A stretch of 64,000 nt of DNA from a bacterium. GTDB taxonomy: Bacteria; CAIWAD01. How positions within the stretch are numbered: the first letter of the stretch is position 1; each line of letters starts with the position of its first letter. A program made the translations under genes and the position numbers. The DNA is taken from NCBI GenBank assembly GCA_030429345.1, contig JAUIFJ010000008.1:88728-152727 (forward strand), given 5' to 3'. Positions 41,850-50,298 of this stretch are shown here, in pieces. Under the pieces are notes generated by a model, which ran no database searches, was not told the origin of the DNA, and was given only the letters and a program-made list of their open reading frames with translations.

Positions 41850-42490
41850 CAGCGGATTCCAAGTTCCTTGTGGCTCTGCAGGCTCAGGCTCCAGCGCGGG
41901 TGGCGCAGGCAGTAGGCCAGAGCGGCCGCCGTGTTCTCCTTGCGGCGCGGACCGTCCATGGGCTGCAGGCTGTAATACAGGAAATCCCCGGCCGGCAGGT
42001 CCTCCGGCAACAGGTCCTCCTGCGGGTAGACGAGCTTCAGTTCCTGCCCCCTGCGCTGGATCAGCGGCGCGCCGGCCTTGGGACTGATGCACAGCCAGTC
42101 GATGCCTGGCGGCGCGGGCAGCGTGCCGTTGCTTTCCACGGCGACTTCGAAGCCCTTGGCGTGCAGGGCTTGCAGCAGCGCTTCGTCCAGCTGCAACAGC
42201 GGTTCTCCGCCTGTCAGGACCAGGAAGGGCCGCCCGCCGCCGTCGCCGCCGCTGTCCCACAGGCCGCGCAGGTGACCGGCCAGCTCCTCCGCGCCTTCAA
42301 AGCGGCCGCCGCCCTCGCCGTCGGTTCCGCGAAAATCCGTATCACAGAAGCGGCAGATCGCTTCGGCGCGGTCCTCTTCGCGGCCGCTCCACAGGTTGCA
42401 GCCGGCGAAACGGCAGAAGACCGCCGGACGGCCGCTCTGCCGTCCTTCGCCCTGCAGGGTGTAGAAGGCTTCCTTGACGCTGTAGCTCAT
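41849..42490 (-). CDS. queE: 7-carboxy-7-deazaguanine synthase QueE (radical SAM)
   Basis: This 213-residue radical SAM protein has the expanded QueE cluster motif CX14CX2C (Cys31, Cys46, Cys49), the [24 protein letters not shown] start and [12 protein letters not shown]. It converts carboxytetrahydropterin to 7-carboxy-7-deazaguanine. It overlaps queC by 4 nt and queD by 1 nt. Confidence 0.94.
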   Translation of the reverse strand: MSYSVKEAFYTLQGEGRQSGRPAVFCRFAGCNLWSGREEDRAEAICRFCDTDFRGTDGEGGGRFEGAEELAGHLRGLWDSGGDGGGRPFLVLTGGEPLLQLDEALLQALHAKGFEVAVESNGTLPAPPGIDWLCISPKAGAPLIQRRGQELKLVYPQEDLLPEDLPAGDFLYYSLQPMDGPRRKENTAAALAYCLRHPRWSLSLQSHKELGIR

Positions 42491-43206
42491 GCGGGGCGCT
42501 CGCAGTAGGCTACCGGGTCCTCGTGGCCGGCGCGGGAAAAGCCGCGCAGGCGCAACAGGCAGGCATCGCAGTGTCCGCAGGCGCGTCCCGCGGAGTCCGG
42601 ATCATAGCACGAGGTCGTCCGGCCGTAGTCGACACCCAGGGCCAGGCCGCGCTCGATGATCGCCGCCTTGTCCAGGTCCATCAAGGGCGTGTGCACCTGC
42701 AGCTCACGGCCCTCCTCCACACCGGCACGCGTGGCCAGCCGGGCCATTTTCTGCCAGGAGGCGATGTACTCCGGCCGGCAGTCGGGATAGCCGCTGTAAT
42801 CCAGTGCATTGACCCCAATGAAGATGTGATCCGCCTGCAGCACCTCGCACCAGGCCAGGGCGAAGGAAAGGAAGACCGTGTTCCGCGCCGGCACGTAGGT
42901 TAATGGAATCCGCTCCTCCCGGTCGACCTCCTCGGCGCGCTCATGCTTTGGAACGGCCATGGCAGCGGTCAACGCCGATCCGCCGAATCCGGCCAGGTCG
43001 ATCTGCAGAACGCGGTGCTCGCGAGCGCCCAGCTGACGGGCCACCGCCGCGGCGCAGTCCAGTTCATGGCGATGCCGCTGCCCGTAGTCGAAACTCAGCG
43101 CGTAGCAGGCATAGCCCTGCTCCCGGGCCAGGGCCAGGCAGGTCGTGGAATCCAGGCCGCCGCTCAGCAGGACAACCGCCCGGGGGGTAGATGGGGAATC
43201 AGTCAT
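42487..43206 (-). CDS. queC: 7-cyano-7-deazaguanine synthase QueC
   Basis: The 239-residue enzyme has the PP-loop [15 protein letters not shown] and the C-terminal zinc site [21 protein letters not shown]. It makes preQ0 from 7-carboxy-7-deazaguanine with ATP and ammonia. ATG 43206 is the natural family start (MTDSP), though no strong ribosome site precedes it. The frame stays open through the whole upstream minisatellite back to ATG 43674, which would add a 156-residue (VPGT)n extension; that form is unlikely. It is the first gene of queC-queE-queD. Confidence 0.93.
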   Translation of the reverse strand: MTDSPSTPRAVVLLSGGLDSTTCLALAREQGYACYALSFDYGQRHRHELDCAAAVARQLGAREHRVLQIDLAGFGGSALTAAMAVPKHERAEEVDREERIPLTYVPARNTVFLSFALAWCEVLQADHIFIGVNALDYSGYPDCRPEYIASWQKMARLATRAGVEEGRELQVHTPLMDLDKAAIIERGLALGVDYGRTTSCYDPDSAGRACGHCDACLLRLRGFSRAGHEDPVAYCERPA

Positions 43207-43250
43207 GGTGCAAACATAGAAAGTGGCGAGCTTCGGAACACTGTCTGGCG

Positions 43251-43680
43251 CGGTGCCAAGGACGGTGCCAGGCACGGTGCCAGGGACGGTACCAGGGACG
43301 GTGCCAGGGACGGTGCCAGGGACGGTGCCAAGGACGGTGCCAGGCACGGTGCCAGGCACGGTGCCAGGCACGGTGCCAAGGACAGTGCCAGGGACAGTGC
43401 CAGGCACGGTGCCAGGGACGGTGCCAGGGACGGTGCCAGGCACGGTGCCAGGGACGGTGCCAGGGACGGTGCCAGGCACGGTGCCAAGGACGGTGCCAGG
43501 CACAGTGCCAGGGACGGTGCCAGGCACGGTGCCAGGGACAGTGCCAGGGACAGTGCCAGGCACGGTGCCAGGCACGGTGCCAGGGACGGTGCCAGGCACG
43601 GTGCCAAGGACAGTGCCAAGGACAGTGCCAAGGACAGTGCCAGGGACGGTGCCAGGGACGGTGCCAAGGACCATGCCAGG
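43251..43680. repeat. 12-bp minisatellite array (about 36 units)
   Basis: Tandem 12-bp units of the form GGTGCCAGGGAC, with variants GGTGCCAGGCAC, GGTGCCAAGGAC and AGTGCCAGGGAC, run without interruption. Because the unit is a multiple of three, most frames stay open and read as VPGT, LAPS or similar repeats. Neighbouring units can pair (GTGCC with GGCAC). The array sits 45 bp upstream of queC. The same unit recurs at the right edge of the window. Confidence 0.95.
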
Positions 43681-43914
43681 CGAAATCGGTAGTTCCAGCC
43701 TGCGCTTGCCGTCCAGGGAGTTCTGGCAGATGCCCTCATTGGAGCAGTGGTTTCATGATCGTCTTGCGTAAATGGGGGCGGATGCGATCGAAGGTACAAG
43801 AGACCGCTGCCAAATCGTCCGCAAGCCGCCGGCGTCCAGCCATTCGCCCCTGCCGCTCATCCGAAGTATCCTGATTCCGAACAGGAGGACAGCCAGTGGG
43901 CCGGAGCGTGCGGA

Positions 43915-44345
43915 GTGGTTCGTCAAGTGGGCCGGGATTCGCTGCACAGCGTCGTCCGGCTGAATCTGCAACAGGGAGAACGCTGCTTCCAGGTCCTGCT
44001 CAACCAGGATCCCGGGGAGCCACTGCCGCTGGAGTTGACAGGCATCGCGCAGCTGATCACCGCCCCTCTGAAGCCCCGCGTACACGAAGGGAACACGGCC
44101 CTGCTGCCCCATCCTTTCGCCTGCTGCTGAGACACCCGGAGGACATCGCGGTCCTGCAACGCGCGCCCTGGTAGACGCCGCAGAAGACGCAGATGCTCCT
44201 TTGCGGCCTGCTGGCACTGATCGGAGCGACCCTGTTCTGGATCCTCGCCTTGCGCCGCCAGGTGGACAGTCACACGGCGACGATCCGCCAGAAGCTGCGC
44301 CAGGAAGCGCGGCAACGCGAGGACGCGCCGAGTCAGCCAGCGGCG
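43915..44345 (+). pseudogene. Decayed sensor histidine kinase remnant
   Basis: The frame with RLNLQQGERCFQVLLNQDPG and LELTGIAQLITAPL, a frameshifted LRHPEDIAVLQRAPW followed by a stop, and then LCGLLALIGATLFWILALRR with QVDSHTATIRQKLRQEARQ together resemble the sensor-to-membrane junction of propeller-type two-component kinases (a 'seDVvvL..PPWWT' segment, one TM helix, then a linker to HisKA). No HisKA or ATPase follows, and the reading frame is broken at least twice. It appears to be a relic. The flanks 43681-43914 and 44346-44465 show nothing recognisable. Confidence 0.5.
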
Positions 44346-44465
44346 AGTTGTACGCCACGCCAAAGTCCACCTGAGACTTGAACGGGTTGGGTTTGCGGGG
44401 AGGAGGCTTGATCCATGGGAGAGCAAAAGGGGCCACGACCAATCGTAACCCCTTGAAATTATGGA

Positions 44466-44538
44466 TGCGCCATCAGGGACTCGAACCCCGAACCTGCTGA
44501 TTAAGAGTCAGTTGCTCTACCAATTGAGCTAATGGCGC
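44466..44538 (-). tRNA. tRNA-Lys (anticodon CTT)
   Basis: The 73-nt cloverleaf has acceptor GCGCCAT/ATGGCGC, D-arm AGCTCAATTGGTAGAGC, anticodon stem CTGA/TCAG around CTCTTAA (anticodon CTT) and a T-arm with GGTTCGAGTCC. The discriminator is A73, and CCA is not encoded. Confidence 0.97.
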
Positions 44539-44561
44539 CTGACTTTCCGACAGAGAACCTG

Positions 44562-44590
44562 AAGATAGGATTGCATTTCTCGAGGCGCAA
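44562..44590 (-). promoter_or_regulatory. Possible promoter of tRNA-Lys
   Basis: On the - strand TTGCGC (44585-44590), a 17-bp spacer and TATCTT (44562-44567) lie at a suitable distance before the tRNA. The match to the sigma-70 consensus is partial (3 of 6 and 4 of 6). Confidence 0.35.
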
Positions 44591-44654
44591 GACCCCCGCT
44601 TTGCCGATGGGCCTTCCCCAAGCTGGAGGGAATCCGCGGCAAGTATTTTTTCAT

Positions 44655-44682
44655 TTGTCGGCTGGCTTGTCTTTTCTACTAT
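44655..44682 (+). promoter_or_regulatory. Possible promoter of the subtilase gene
   Basis: TTGTCG, a 16-bp spacer and TACTAT in a locally AT-rich stretch precede the subtilase start by about 126 bp. A small GCCCC/GGGGC hairpin (near 44717-44729) lies in the leader. The match is 4 of 6 for each box. Confidence 0.4.
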
Positions 44683-44808
44683 CCTCACTGTCCAACCCAA
44701 ACCAGAAAATCACATAGCCCCACCGGGGCGCGCATGTCCCGCAGGGTCTCTTTCCGGCAAGATCTGGTCGAGTCTCTGTGGGCATCCATACAACATTTAG
44801 GAGGAAGA

Positions 44809-47800
44809 ATGTTGCTGCAGAAGGGACTGCTTGTTTCCGGCACACTGGCCGCCAGCCTGTTGATGGCGACCCTGCCCGCGCAGGCCATGCAACTGCATGG
44901 GCCGCTGGAAGGAGTAGAGCGCCCCGCAACGGGATACTACGCCGCCCCGCGCGTCGAGTTCGCCTTTGACGACATGACCCGGGTCCGCCTGGTGGAGGGG
45001 GTCGATTTCAAGAGCGCCATGAAGTGGGAATACGAGGAGATCGAGGACCTGCTGCAGCGCTATGCGGTCGAGGACCTGCGCCGTCTTTTCGATCAGGACC
45101 TGGCCAAGCTCGACGAGCTGAAGGCGACCGGCGAGGCCCGCACCGGGAAGACCCTGCCCGACCTGGCCAACTGGTATACCTGCATCCTGCCGGATGAGCA
45201 CACGGCCCGCGAGCTGGCCGCCAAGCTGGCCGAGAGCCCCTTCATCCGCAGTGCCTCGGCGACGGGTGTGCCGATTCCCCACGCCGTCGACATTGCCCCC
45301 ACCACCCCGAACTACGAACCGAGCCAGGACTACCACGACGCCGCGCCCTATGGGGTCGGCATCGCCAGCGCCTGGGCCGAGCCCAACGGCACGGGCACGG
45401 GGGTCAATGTACTCCACTACGAGGGCGACTGGACCCTGGATCACGAGAACTACGACGTGTCCTACGAAGGCGGCGGACAGATCGGCAGCAGCAACTGGAT
45501 CAACCACGGCACGGCCTGCCTGAGCATCCTGGGCGCCAATGACGGCGGTTACGGCGTCACCGGCCTGGCCCACGGCGCCGACGGCCTCTACTGCTACGGC
45601 ATCGACGGCGGATCCAGCGGCTGGATCAACGCCACCAACAGCCTCAATCCCGGCGACGTGATCTCCGCTTCCTGGGGCTGGGGCGGCAGCCTGCCCGGCG
45701 GCTACTCTTGCAGCTGCAATCCGGGCCAGACCGGCAGCCAGCCCGCCGAGTCCAACCAGGCGGACTTCGACGCCATTTCGAGTATCACCGCCAACGGCTA
45801 CATCGTGGTCAACAGCGCGGCCAATGGCTGCGTGCCCATGGACAACGCCTTGTACGGCGGCATCTACGACCTCAACCAGCGAGACAGCGGCGCGCTGATC
45901 ATCGGCGCCATCGATCCCGGCGGCGACCCGAGCTGCTTCACCAACTACGGCAGCCGCATCGATGCCCACTCCTGGGGCAGCAGCGTCTACAGCGCGGGCT
46001 ACGGCGACCTCTTCACCGGCGGCGGCGACGACCGCCAGTACTACACCAGCGACTTCGGCGGCACCAGCGCGGCCTGCCCCATCGTCAGCGGCGCCATCGC
46101 CGCCCTGCAGGCCGTCTACAAGCAGCGCAACGGCGGCGACGTGCTCGACCCCTGGGAACTGCGCACTCTGCTGCGCACCACGGGCACGCCCCAGGCCAGC
46201 CAGTCCGGCAGCAAGCCGATCAGCAACCAGCCGGACCTCGAAGAGCTGCTCGATGCCATCGGCGGCGGCGGACCGGATGTGACACCGCCCAGCATCAGCC
46301 ATACGCCCCTCGAGAACACGGGCGACGAGAGCGGTCCCTACATCGTCGAAGCCACGATCACTGATCCCAGCTCCGTCACCTCCGCGAGCCTCTTCTACCG
46401 CGTCGACGGCGGATCGTATACGCAGACGGCCATGTCCGGAAGCCTGGGCAACTATGTCGGCGTGATTCCCGGCCAGAGCGCCGGCAGCGTGATCGACTAC
46501 TACATCCGCGCCACGGACGGCGCCGACCCCTCCAACACGGGCGACAGCTCCACCTGGAGCTTCACCATCCTGAGCACGACCAACGGCATCGTCCTGCTGA
46601 CGCCCTCCGGCAGTGCCTATTCCAGCGGCAGCGAATGGGAAGCGGCGCTTTCCGCCGCCGGCTATGGTGGTACGATCATGAACGTGGACAACCTGGACGG
46701 CATCGTGCTCGGTCCCTCGACGGACGCCCTGGTGGTCCTTTTGGGCATCTACAGCAACAACTTCGTCGTCGACGCCAATTCGGCCATGGCCAACGCCATC
46801 GTCGACTTCGCCAACAGCGGCGGGAATGTATACCTGGAAGGCGGCGATGTCTGGTACTATGATCCTGCCAGCGCCGGCGGCCATGACTTCGGTCCCACCT
46901 TCGGCATCGACGGCGACGCGGACGGCACCGGGGACCTGTCGACGACCACCGGCCAGGGCATCCTGGGCGGCACTTTCGCCTACAGCGGCGAGAACGCCTG
47001 GATCGACCGCCTGACCTCCACCGGCGCCGACCTGCTCTTCAGCAACGACGCCGCGGGCTACAACTGCGGCTATTCGCAGAACGGCGTCCGTACGACAGCG
47101 GGAACCTCCTTCGAACTCGCCGGCCTGAGCGGCTTCGACGGCATCGTCTCGACGCTCTTCGGTTCGGCGCTCTATGACGTGCTCAACCCCGCGGACAATA
47201 CTCCGCCTTCGATCACCCACACCTGCCTCGGCGATCCTCTGGACCTCGCCCCGCGCCTCGTCACGGCCTTCGTCACGGATCCCTCCGGCGTGGCAGAGGT
47301 GAACCTGCTGGCCCGCGTCAACGGCGGCGCATACAGCTCATCGGCCATGCTTCCGACCGGCGGCGGCAGCTACGAGGGCGTGCTCTCCGTCGGCAGCTGG
47401 AACGACACGGTCGAGTACTTCATCGAGGCCATTGACGCCAGCCCGAACTCGAACGCGGGCGCTTCCCCCGTCTGCGATTACCAGCTGCCGGCCCCGCCGG
47501 ACCTGACACCGCCCGCGATTGTCCTCGACTGCCTCGAGAATACGCAGGACGAGGGAGCGCGCACGGTGCTCGCGACGGTCACCGACGCCTCCGGCCTCTC
47601 CTCGGTCGTGCTCTTCGTGCGCCTCAACGGCGGCGCCTGGGGCGATTATCCGATGAATCCGGCAGGCGGAGACGTATACGAGCGCGACATCGTCGTCGGC
47701 ACCTTCGGGGACACGGTCGAGTACTACGTGGAGGCCGTTGACGCGAGCAGCAACGCCAACAGTGCCGCCAGCGGCCTGTGCTCCTACGATCTGCTGCTGC

Positions 47801-49302
47801 CGCCCCAGCTGTCCTACGACCCGCTCTTCCTGATCGGAGTCTCCGTGCCGGGCGGCGGCTTCACCCAGCCGGTGAACCTCTTCAATAATGGCGACGCGGA
47901 CCTGGACTGGAACCTGGAACTGGTGCAGGACCCGCTTCCGGCCCTGGCGCGCAGCACGGAGATCCAGGCGCCCCTGCGCCTGCGCAAGGGCCAGGAGGAT
48001 TCCCGTCCCGGCCAGCTGCCCAACGATGCCGGCGGACCGGATGCCGGAGGCTATGTCTGGAGCGACAGCAACGAGCCCGGTGGCCCGGTCGCCGATTTCC
48101 AGAGCATCTCCGCCGGCGGGACGGCCCTCGGCATGAGCGACGACCAGACCCAGGGCCCCTTCGCCCTGGGCTTCCCCTTCGAGTTCTACGGCCAGAGCTA
48201 TTCGGATGTATACGTCTGCTCCAATGGCTTCGCCTGCTTCCTTCCCAACAGTGAACTGGCCTACACCAACCAGGCGATTCCCGACGGCGCCGAGCCCCAT
48301 GGCATGGTCGCCCCCTTCTGGGACGACCTGAACCCGGCGAACGGCGGCGAGGTCTACACGCAGGCCTTCCCCGACCGCTTCGTGATCGAATGGAACAGCG
48401 TGCCGCATTATCCGAACACCGGTTCCTACACCTTCCAGGCCATCCTGCATGACGACGGCAGCATTGAGTACCAGTACGAGCTGCTGGACGGGGACGAGAA
48501 CAGCTGCACCATCGGCATCGAGAACGCGAGCAGCGACATTGCGACACAGATCGTGTTCAACAATGCCTATGTGACCGACAATTTCGCCATCCGCATCGAG
48601 CGGGAGAGCACGGAAACCATCTGGCTGAGCGCCACTCCGCTGGCCGGCACCCTGGGCGGCGGCACGGCCGGTGCCTTCCAGGTGCTGATGGACGGCGCGG
48701 ACCTGGGTGTCGGCGTCTACACGGGCGAGATCCGCATCCACACCAATGAGCCGCTGACGCATACGATTCCGGTGACCTTCGTGCTCAACGCGGCGGATTC
48801 GGAAGGGCCGGTCATCACCCACGACTGCCTGGAGGACAGCTATTCCACGGACAGCCGTCCCCTGACGGTGACGACGAGCGACGCCTCCACGGTCGCGCAG
48901 GTGGATCTGAGCTACAGCGTGGACGGCAATCCGCCCGTCTCGGTGGGTTTGTCCTCCGGCGACGGCCTGAGCTGGAGCGGCAGCCTTCCCGGCCAGGCGG
49001 CGGGCAGCAGCGTCGAGTACACGCTTTCCGCCTTCGACGAGTATATGAACGGCACGACGACGGATCCCTGCAGCTTCCAGATCCTGGAACTGGCCGCCCC
49101 GGTCCTCAGCATCGAGAACCTTGGCGCCAACACGATCCACCTGAGCTGGACCGCCGTCCCCGGCGCGAGCAGCTATCTGGTACAGAGCGCCAGCGAACTC
49201 GGCGGCAGCTTCAGCACGGTACTTACGACCCCGCTGACCGAAGTCAGCTTCGGCGCACCGGCGGACACCAAGGCGATCTACCAGGTCGTGCCCCAACCCT
49301 AA
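44809..49302 (+). CDS. Large secreted subtilisin-like (S8) protease with beta-sandwich repeats
   Basis: ATG 44809 follows AGGAGG and begins a signal peptide (LLQKGLLVSGTLAASLLMATLPAQA), giving 1497 residues. A pro-region precedes the S8 domain. His lies in NHGTACLSILGAND and Ser in FGGTSAACPIVSGAIAALQ. The Asp motif is atypical (VNVLHYEGDWTLDHENY), so the acid residue is less certain. After ~500 there are repeated Ig-like modules (TPPSISHTPLENT, ITDPSSVTSASLFYRVDGG), a ThuA-like segment (~600-780), a nidogen-like domain (~1080-1270, LGFPFEFYGQSYSDVYVCSNGF), another Ig-like repeat and a final fibronectin-like domain. No YPNPFNP tail is present. It is the only gene on the + strand between 17186 and the right edge. 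Confidence 0.88.
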   Translation: MLLQKGLLVSGTLAASLLMATLPAQAMQLHGPLEGVERPATGYYAAPRVEFAFDDMTRVRLVEGVDFKSAMKWEYEEIEDLLQRYAVEDLRRLFDQDLAKLDELKATGEARTGKTLPDLANWYTCILPDEHTARELAAKLAESPFIRSASATGVPIPHAVDIAPTTPNYEPSQDYHDAAPYGVGIASAWAEPNGTGTGVNVLHYEGDWTLDHENYDVSYEGGGQIGSSNWINHGTACLSILGANDGGYGVTGLAHGADGLYCYGIDGGSSGWINATNSLNPGDVISASWGWGGSLPGGYSCSCNPGQTGSQPAESNQADFDAISSITANGYIVVNSAANGCVPMDNALYGGIYDLNQRDSGALIIGAIDPGGDPSCFTNYGSRIDAHSWGSSVYSAGYGDLFTGGGDDRQYYTSDFGGTSAACPIVSGAIAALQAVYKQRNGGDVLDPWELRTLLRTTGTPQASQSGSKPISNQPDLEELLDAIGGGGPDVTPPSISHTPLENTGDESGPYIVEATITDPSSVTSASLFYRVDGGSYTQTAMSGSLGNYVGVIPGQSAGSVIDYYIRATDGADPSNTGDSSTWSFTILSTTNGIVLLTPSGSAYSSGSEWEAALSAAGYGGTIMNVDNLDGIVLGPSTDALVVLLGIYSNNFVVDANSAMANAIVDFANSGGNVYLEGGDVWYYDPASAGGHDFGPTFGIDGDADGTGDLSTTTGQGILGGTFAYSGENAWIDRLTSTGADLLFSNDAAGYNCGYSQNGVRTTAGTSFELAGLSGFDGIVSTLFGSALYDVLNPADNTPPSITHTCLGDPLDLAPRLVTAFVTDPSGVAEVNLLARVNGGAYSSSAMLPTGGGSYEGVLSVGSWNDTVEYFIEAIDASPNSNAGASPVCDYQLPAPPDLTPPAIVLDCLENTQDEGARTVLATVTDASGLSSVVLFVRLNGGAWGDYPMNPAGGDVYERDIVVGTFGDTVEYYVEAVDASSNANSAASGLCSYDLLLPPQLSYDPLFLIGVSVPGGGFTQPVNLFNNGDADLDWNLELVQDPLPALARSTEIQAPLRLRKGQEDSRPGQLPNDAGGPDAGGYVWSDSNEPGGPVADFQSISAGGTALGMSDDQTQGPFALGFPFEFYGQSYSDVYVCSNGFACFLPNSELAYTNQAIPDGAEPHGMVAPFWDDLNPANGGEVYTQAFPDRFVIEWNSVPHYPNTGSYTFQAILHDDGSIEYQYELLDGDENSCTIGIENASSDIATQIVFNNAYVTDNFAIRIERESTETIWLSATPLAGTLGGGTAGAFQVLMDGADLGVGVYTGEIRIHTNEPLTHTIPVTFVLNAADSEGPVITHDCLEDSYSTDSRPLTVTTSDASTVAQVDLSYSVDGNPPVSVGLSSGDGLSWSGSLPGQAAGSSVEYTLSAFDEYMNGTTTDPCSFQILELAAPVLSIENLGANTIHLSWTAVPGASSYLVQSASELGGSFSTVLTTPLTEVSFGAPADTKAIYQVVPQP

Positions 49303-49338
49303 GCACCACAACCCGCCCAGCGGCGGCGGGAGCACAAA

Positions 49339-49376
49339 GGGGAAGCGTCTTCGGGCGCTTCCCCTTTTCTTCTCTT
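49339..49376 (+). terminator. Rho-independent terminator of the subtilase gene
   Basis: GGGGAAGCG and CGCTTCCCC form a 9-bp stem with an 8-nt loop (TCTTCGGG), followed by TTTTCTTCTCTT. It lies 37 bp past the stop codon. Confidence 0.88.
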
Positions 49377-49384
49377 GCGGGGAT

Positions 49385-49605
49385 CACGAAGAAGAGTTCT
49401 CACGCAGAGGCGCGGAGAGGCATGTAGCACAGGACATTCCAATCATCGCCCCGCCAGGGGCGCACAACGATAGCCCCGGGCTTCAGTCCGGGGCGGAGGC
49501 AGGCACACCCCAAACATTCTGCCACCGCGCAACCAGGAGGAGTTCTCATGCAGAGACGCAGAGACACGGAGAGAGGTGTGGTGCATCTCCGCGTCTCCGC
49601 GTGAG
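49385..49605. repeat. Intergenic repeat cluster between convergent genes
   Basis: TTCTCACGCAGAGGCGCGGAG (49397 region) recurs imperfectly near 49543 and in inverted form near 49588 (CTCCGCGTCTCCGCGTGAGAA). Between them lies a GCCCCGGGCTTCAGTCCGGGGC-type hairpin (about 49474-49495). These words are typical of dispersed intergenic repeats in many bacteria. No gene is seen in 49303-49671. Confidence 0.6.
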
Positions 49606-49637
49606 AATAAAAAGCCCGCCTCCAGCAGGAGGCGGGC
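49606..49637 (-). terminator. Rho-independent terminator of the ribonucleotide reductase unit
   Basis: GCCCGCCTCC and GGAGGCGGGC form a 10-bp stem with a 4-nt loop. On the - strand it is followed by TTTTTATT. It lies 34 bp past the small subunit stop codon. Confidence 0.9.
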
Positions 49638-49671
49638 GGTAGCCGTGCGGGGATAGGGAGGCCCGTGGGCG

Positions 49672-50298
49672 CTACTTGTCACACTTGGAATAGCCGCAGT
49701 CGACGCAGGTATCACAACCGGCCTCGGTCTTCAGCCCGCGCTTGTTGCAGTCGGGGCAGATGCGGAAGGCGGCGTTGGCCTCGTCCTCCGCGCGCGGGGC
49801 AGGTGCCTCAGAAGCGGGGGCGCTGGCCGTCTCGCCGGCCAGGATGCCCACGTCGCGGAAGAACTGCTCGATCACGTCGGCCACTTCGGCGTAGAAGGAC
49901 TGCACGAAGCGGCCATCCTTGAAGAAGCCGCCGTTGGGGTCGTGAATGCCGCGCAGCTCTTCGAGGATGAAGGCCGGGTCGGCGGTCTTGCGGAAAATGG
50001 CCGAGATCAGCCGGGTCAACACCGCGTACTCGGGGCTGCGGGTCAGATCCTTGGAATTGAAGAAGATCTCCAGGGGACGCTTGCGCCCGTGCTGGCTGAC
50101 CCAGCCGAGGGTGATGTATACATTGTGCTGCACGAAGGCGCTGCGCAGGCGGTAGACGCGGGCGTCGACCACATCCGGCCGCTCGGCAATGGCTTCCGGG
50201 GCCGCGGCGGGCGCCTGCTGCTCGGGCTGCTGATTCTTCGTGTTCTCTTCCTGGACGACTTCTTCCAGGCGAAACTGACGGTCATCGACACGGATCAC
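49672..50298 (-). CDS. nrdJb: TSCPD/zinc-ribbon subunit of split class II ribonucleotide reductase (NrdJb-like)
   Basis: Starting at GTG 50298 (GTGA overlap with nrdJ, AGGAGGTG upstream), the 208-residue protein has a TSCPD-like domain (RPLEIFFNSKDLTRSPEYAVLTRLISAIFRK, then DPAFILEELRGI) and a C-terminal zinc-ribbon (CPDCNKRGLKTEAGCDTCVDCGYSKC). In single-chain NrdJ proteins these elements form the C-terminus, where paired Cys reduce the active-site disulfide. Here they are a separate, coupled polypeptide. An Ala/Pro/Glu-rich linker separates the parts. Confidence 0.82.
   Translation of the reverse strand: MIRVDDRQFRLEEVVQEENTKNQQPEQQAPAAAPEAIAERPDVVDARVYRLRSAFVQHNVYITLGWVSQHGRKRPLEIFFNSKDLTRSPEYAVLTRLISAIFRKTADPAFILEELRGIHDPNGGFFKDGRFVQSFYAEVADVIEQFFRDVGILAGETASAPASEAPAPRAEDEANAAFRICPDCNKRGLKTEAGCDTCVDCGYSKCDK

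Noticed and set aside
43207..43250. PreQ1 riboswitch before queC
   Set aside because: The 45 bases between the array and the start show no preQ1-type hairpin and A-rich tail.
43251..43680. CRISPR array
   Set aside because: Units are 12 bp and contiguous, with no unique spacers and no cas genes nearby.
43223..43771. Repeat frame encoding (VPGT)n or related low-complexity proteins
   Set aside because: Openness follows from a 12-bp unit without stops in most frames; there is no ribosome site or domain.
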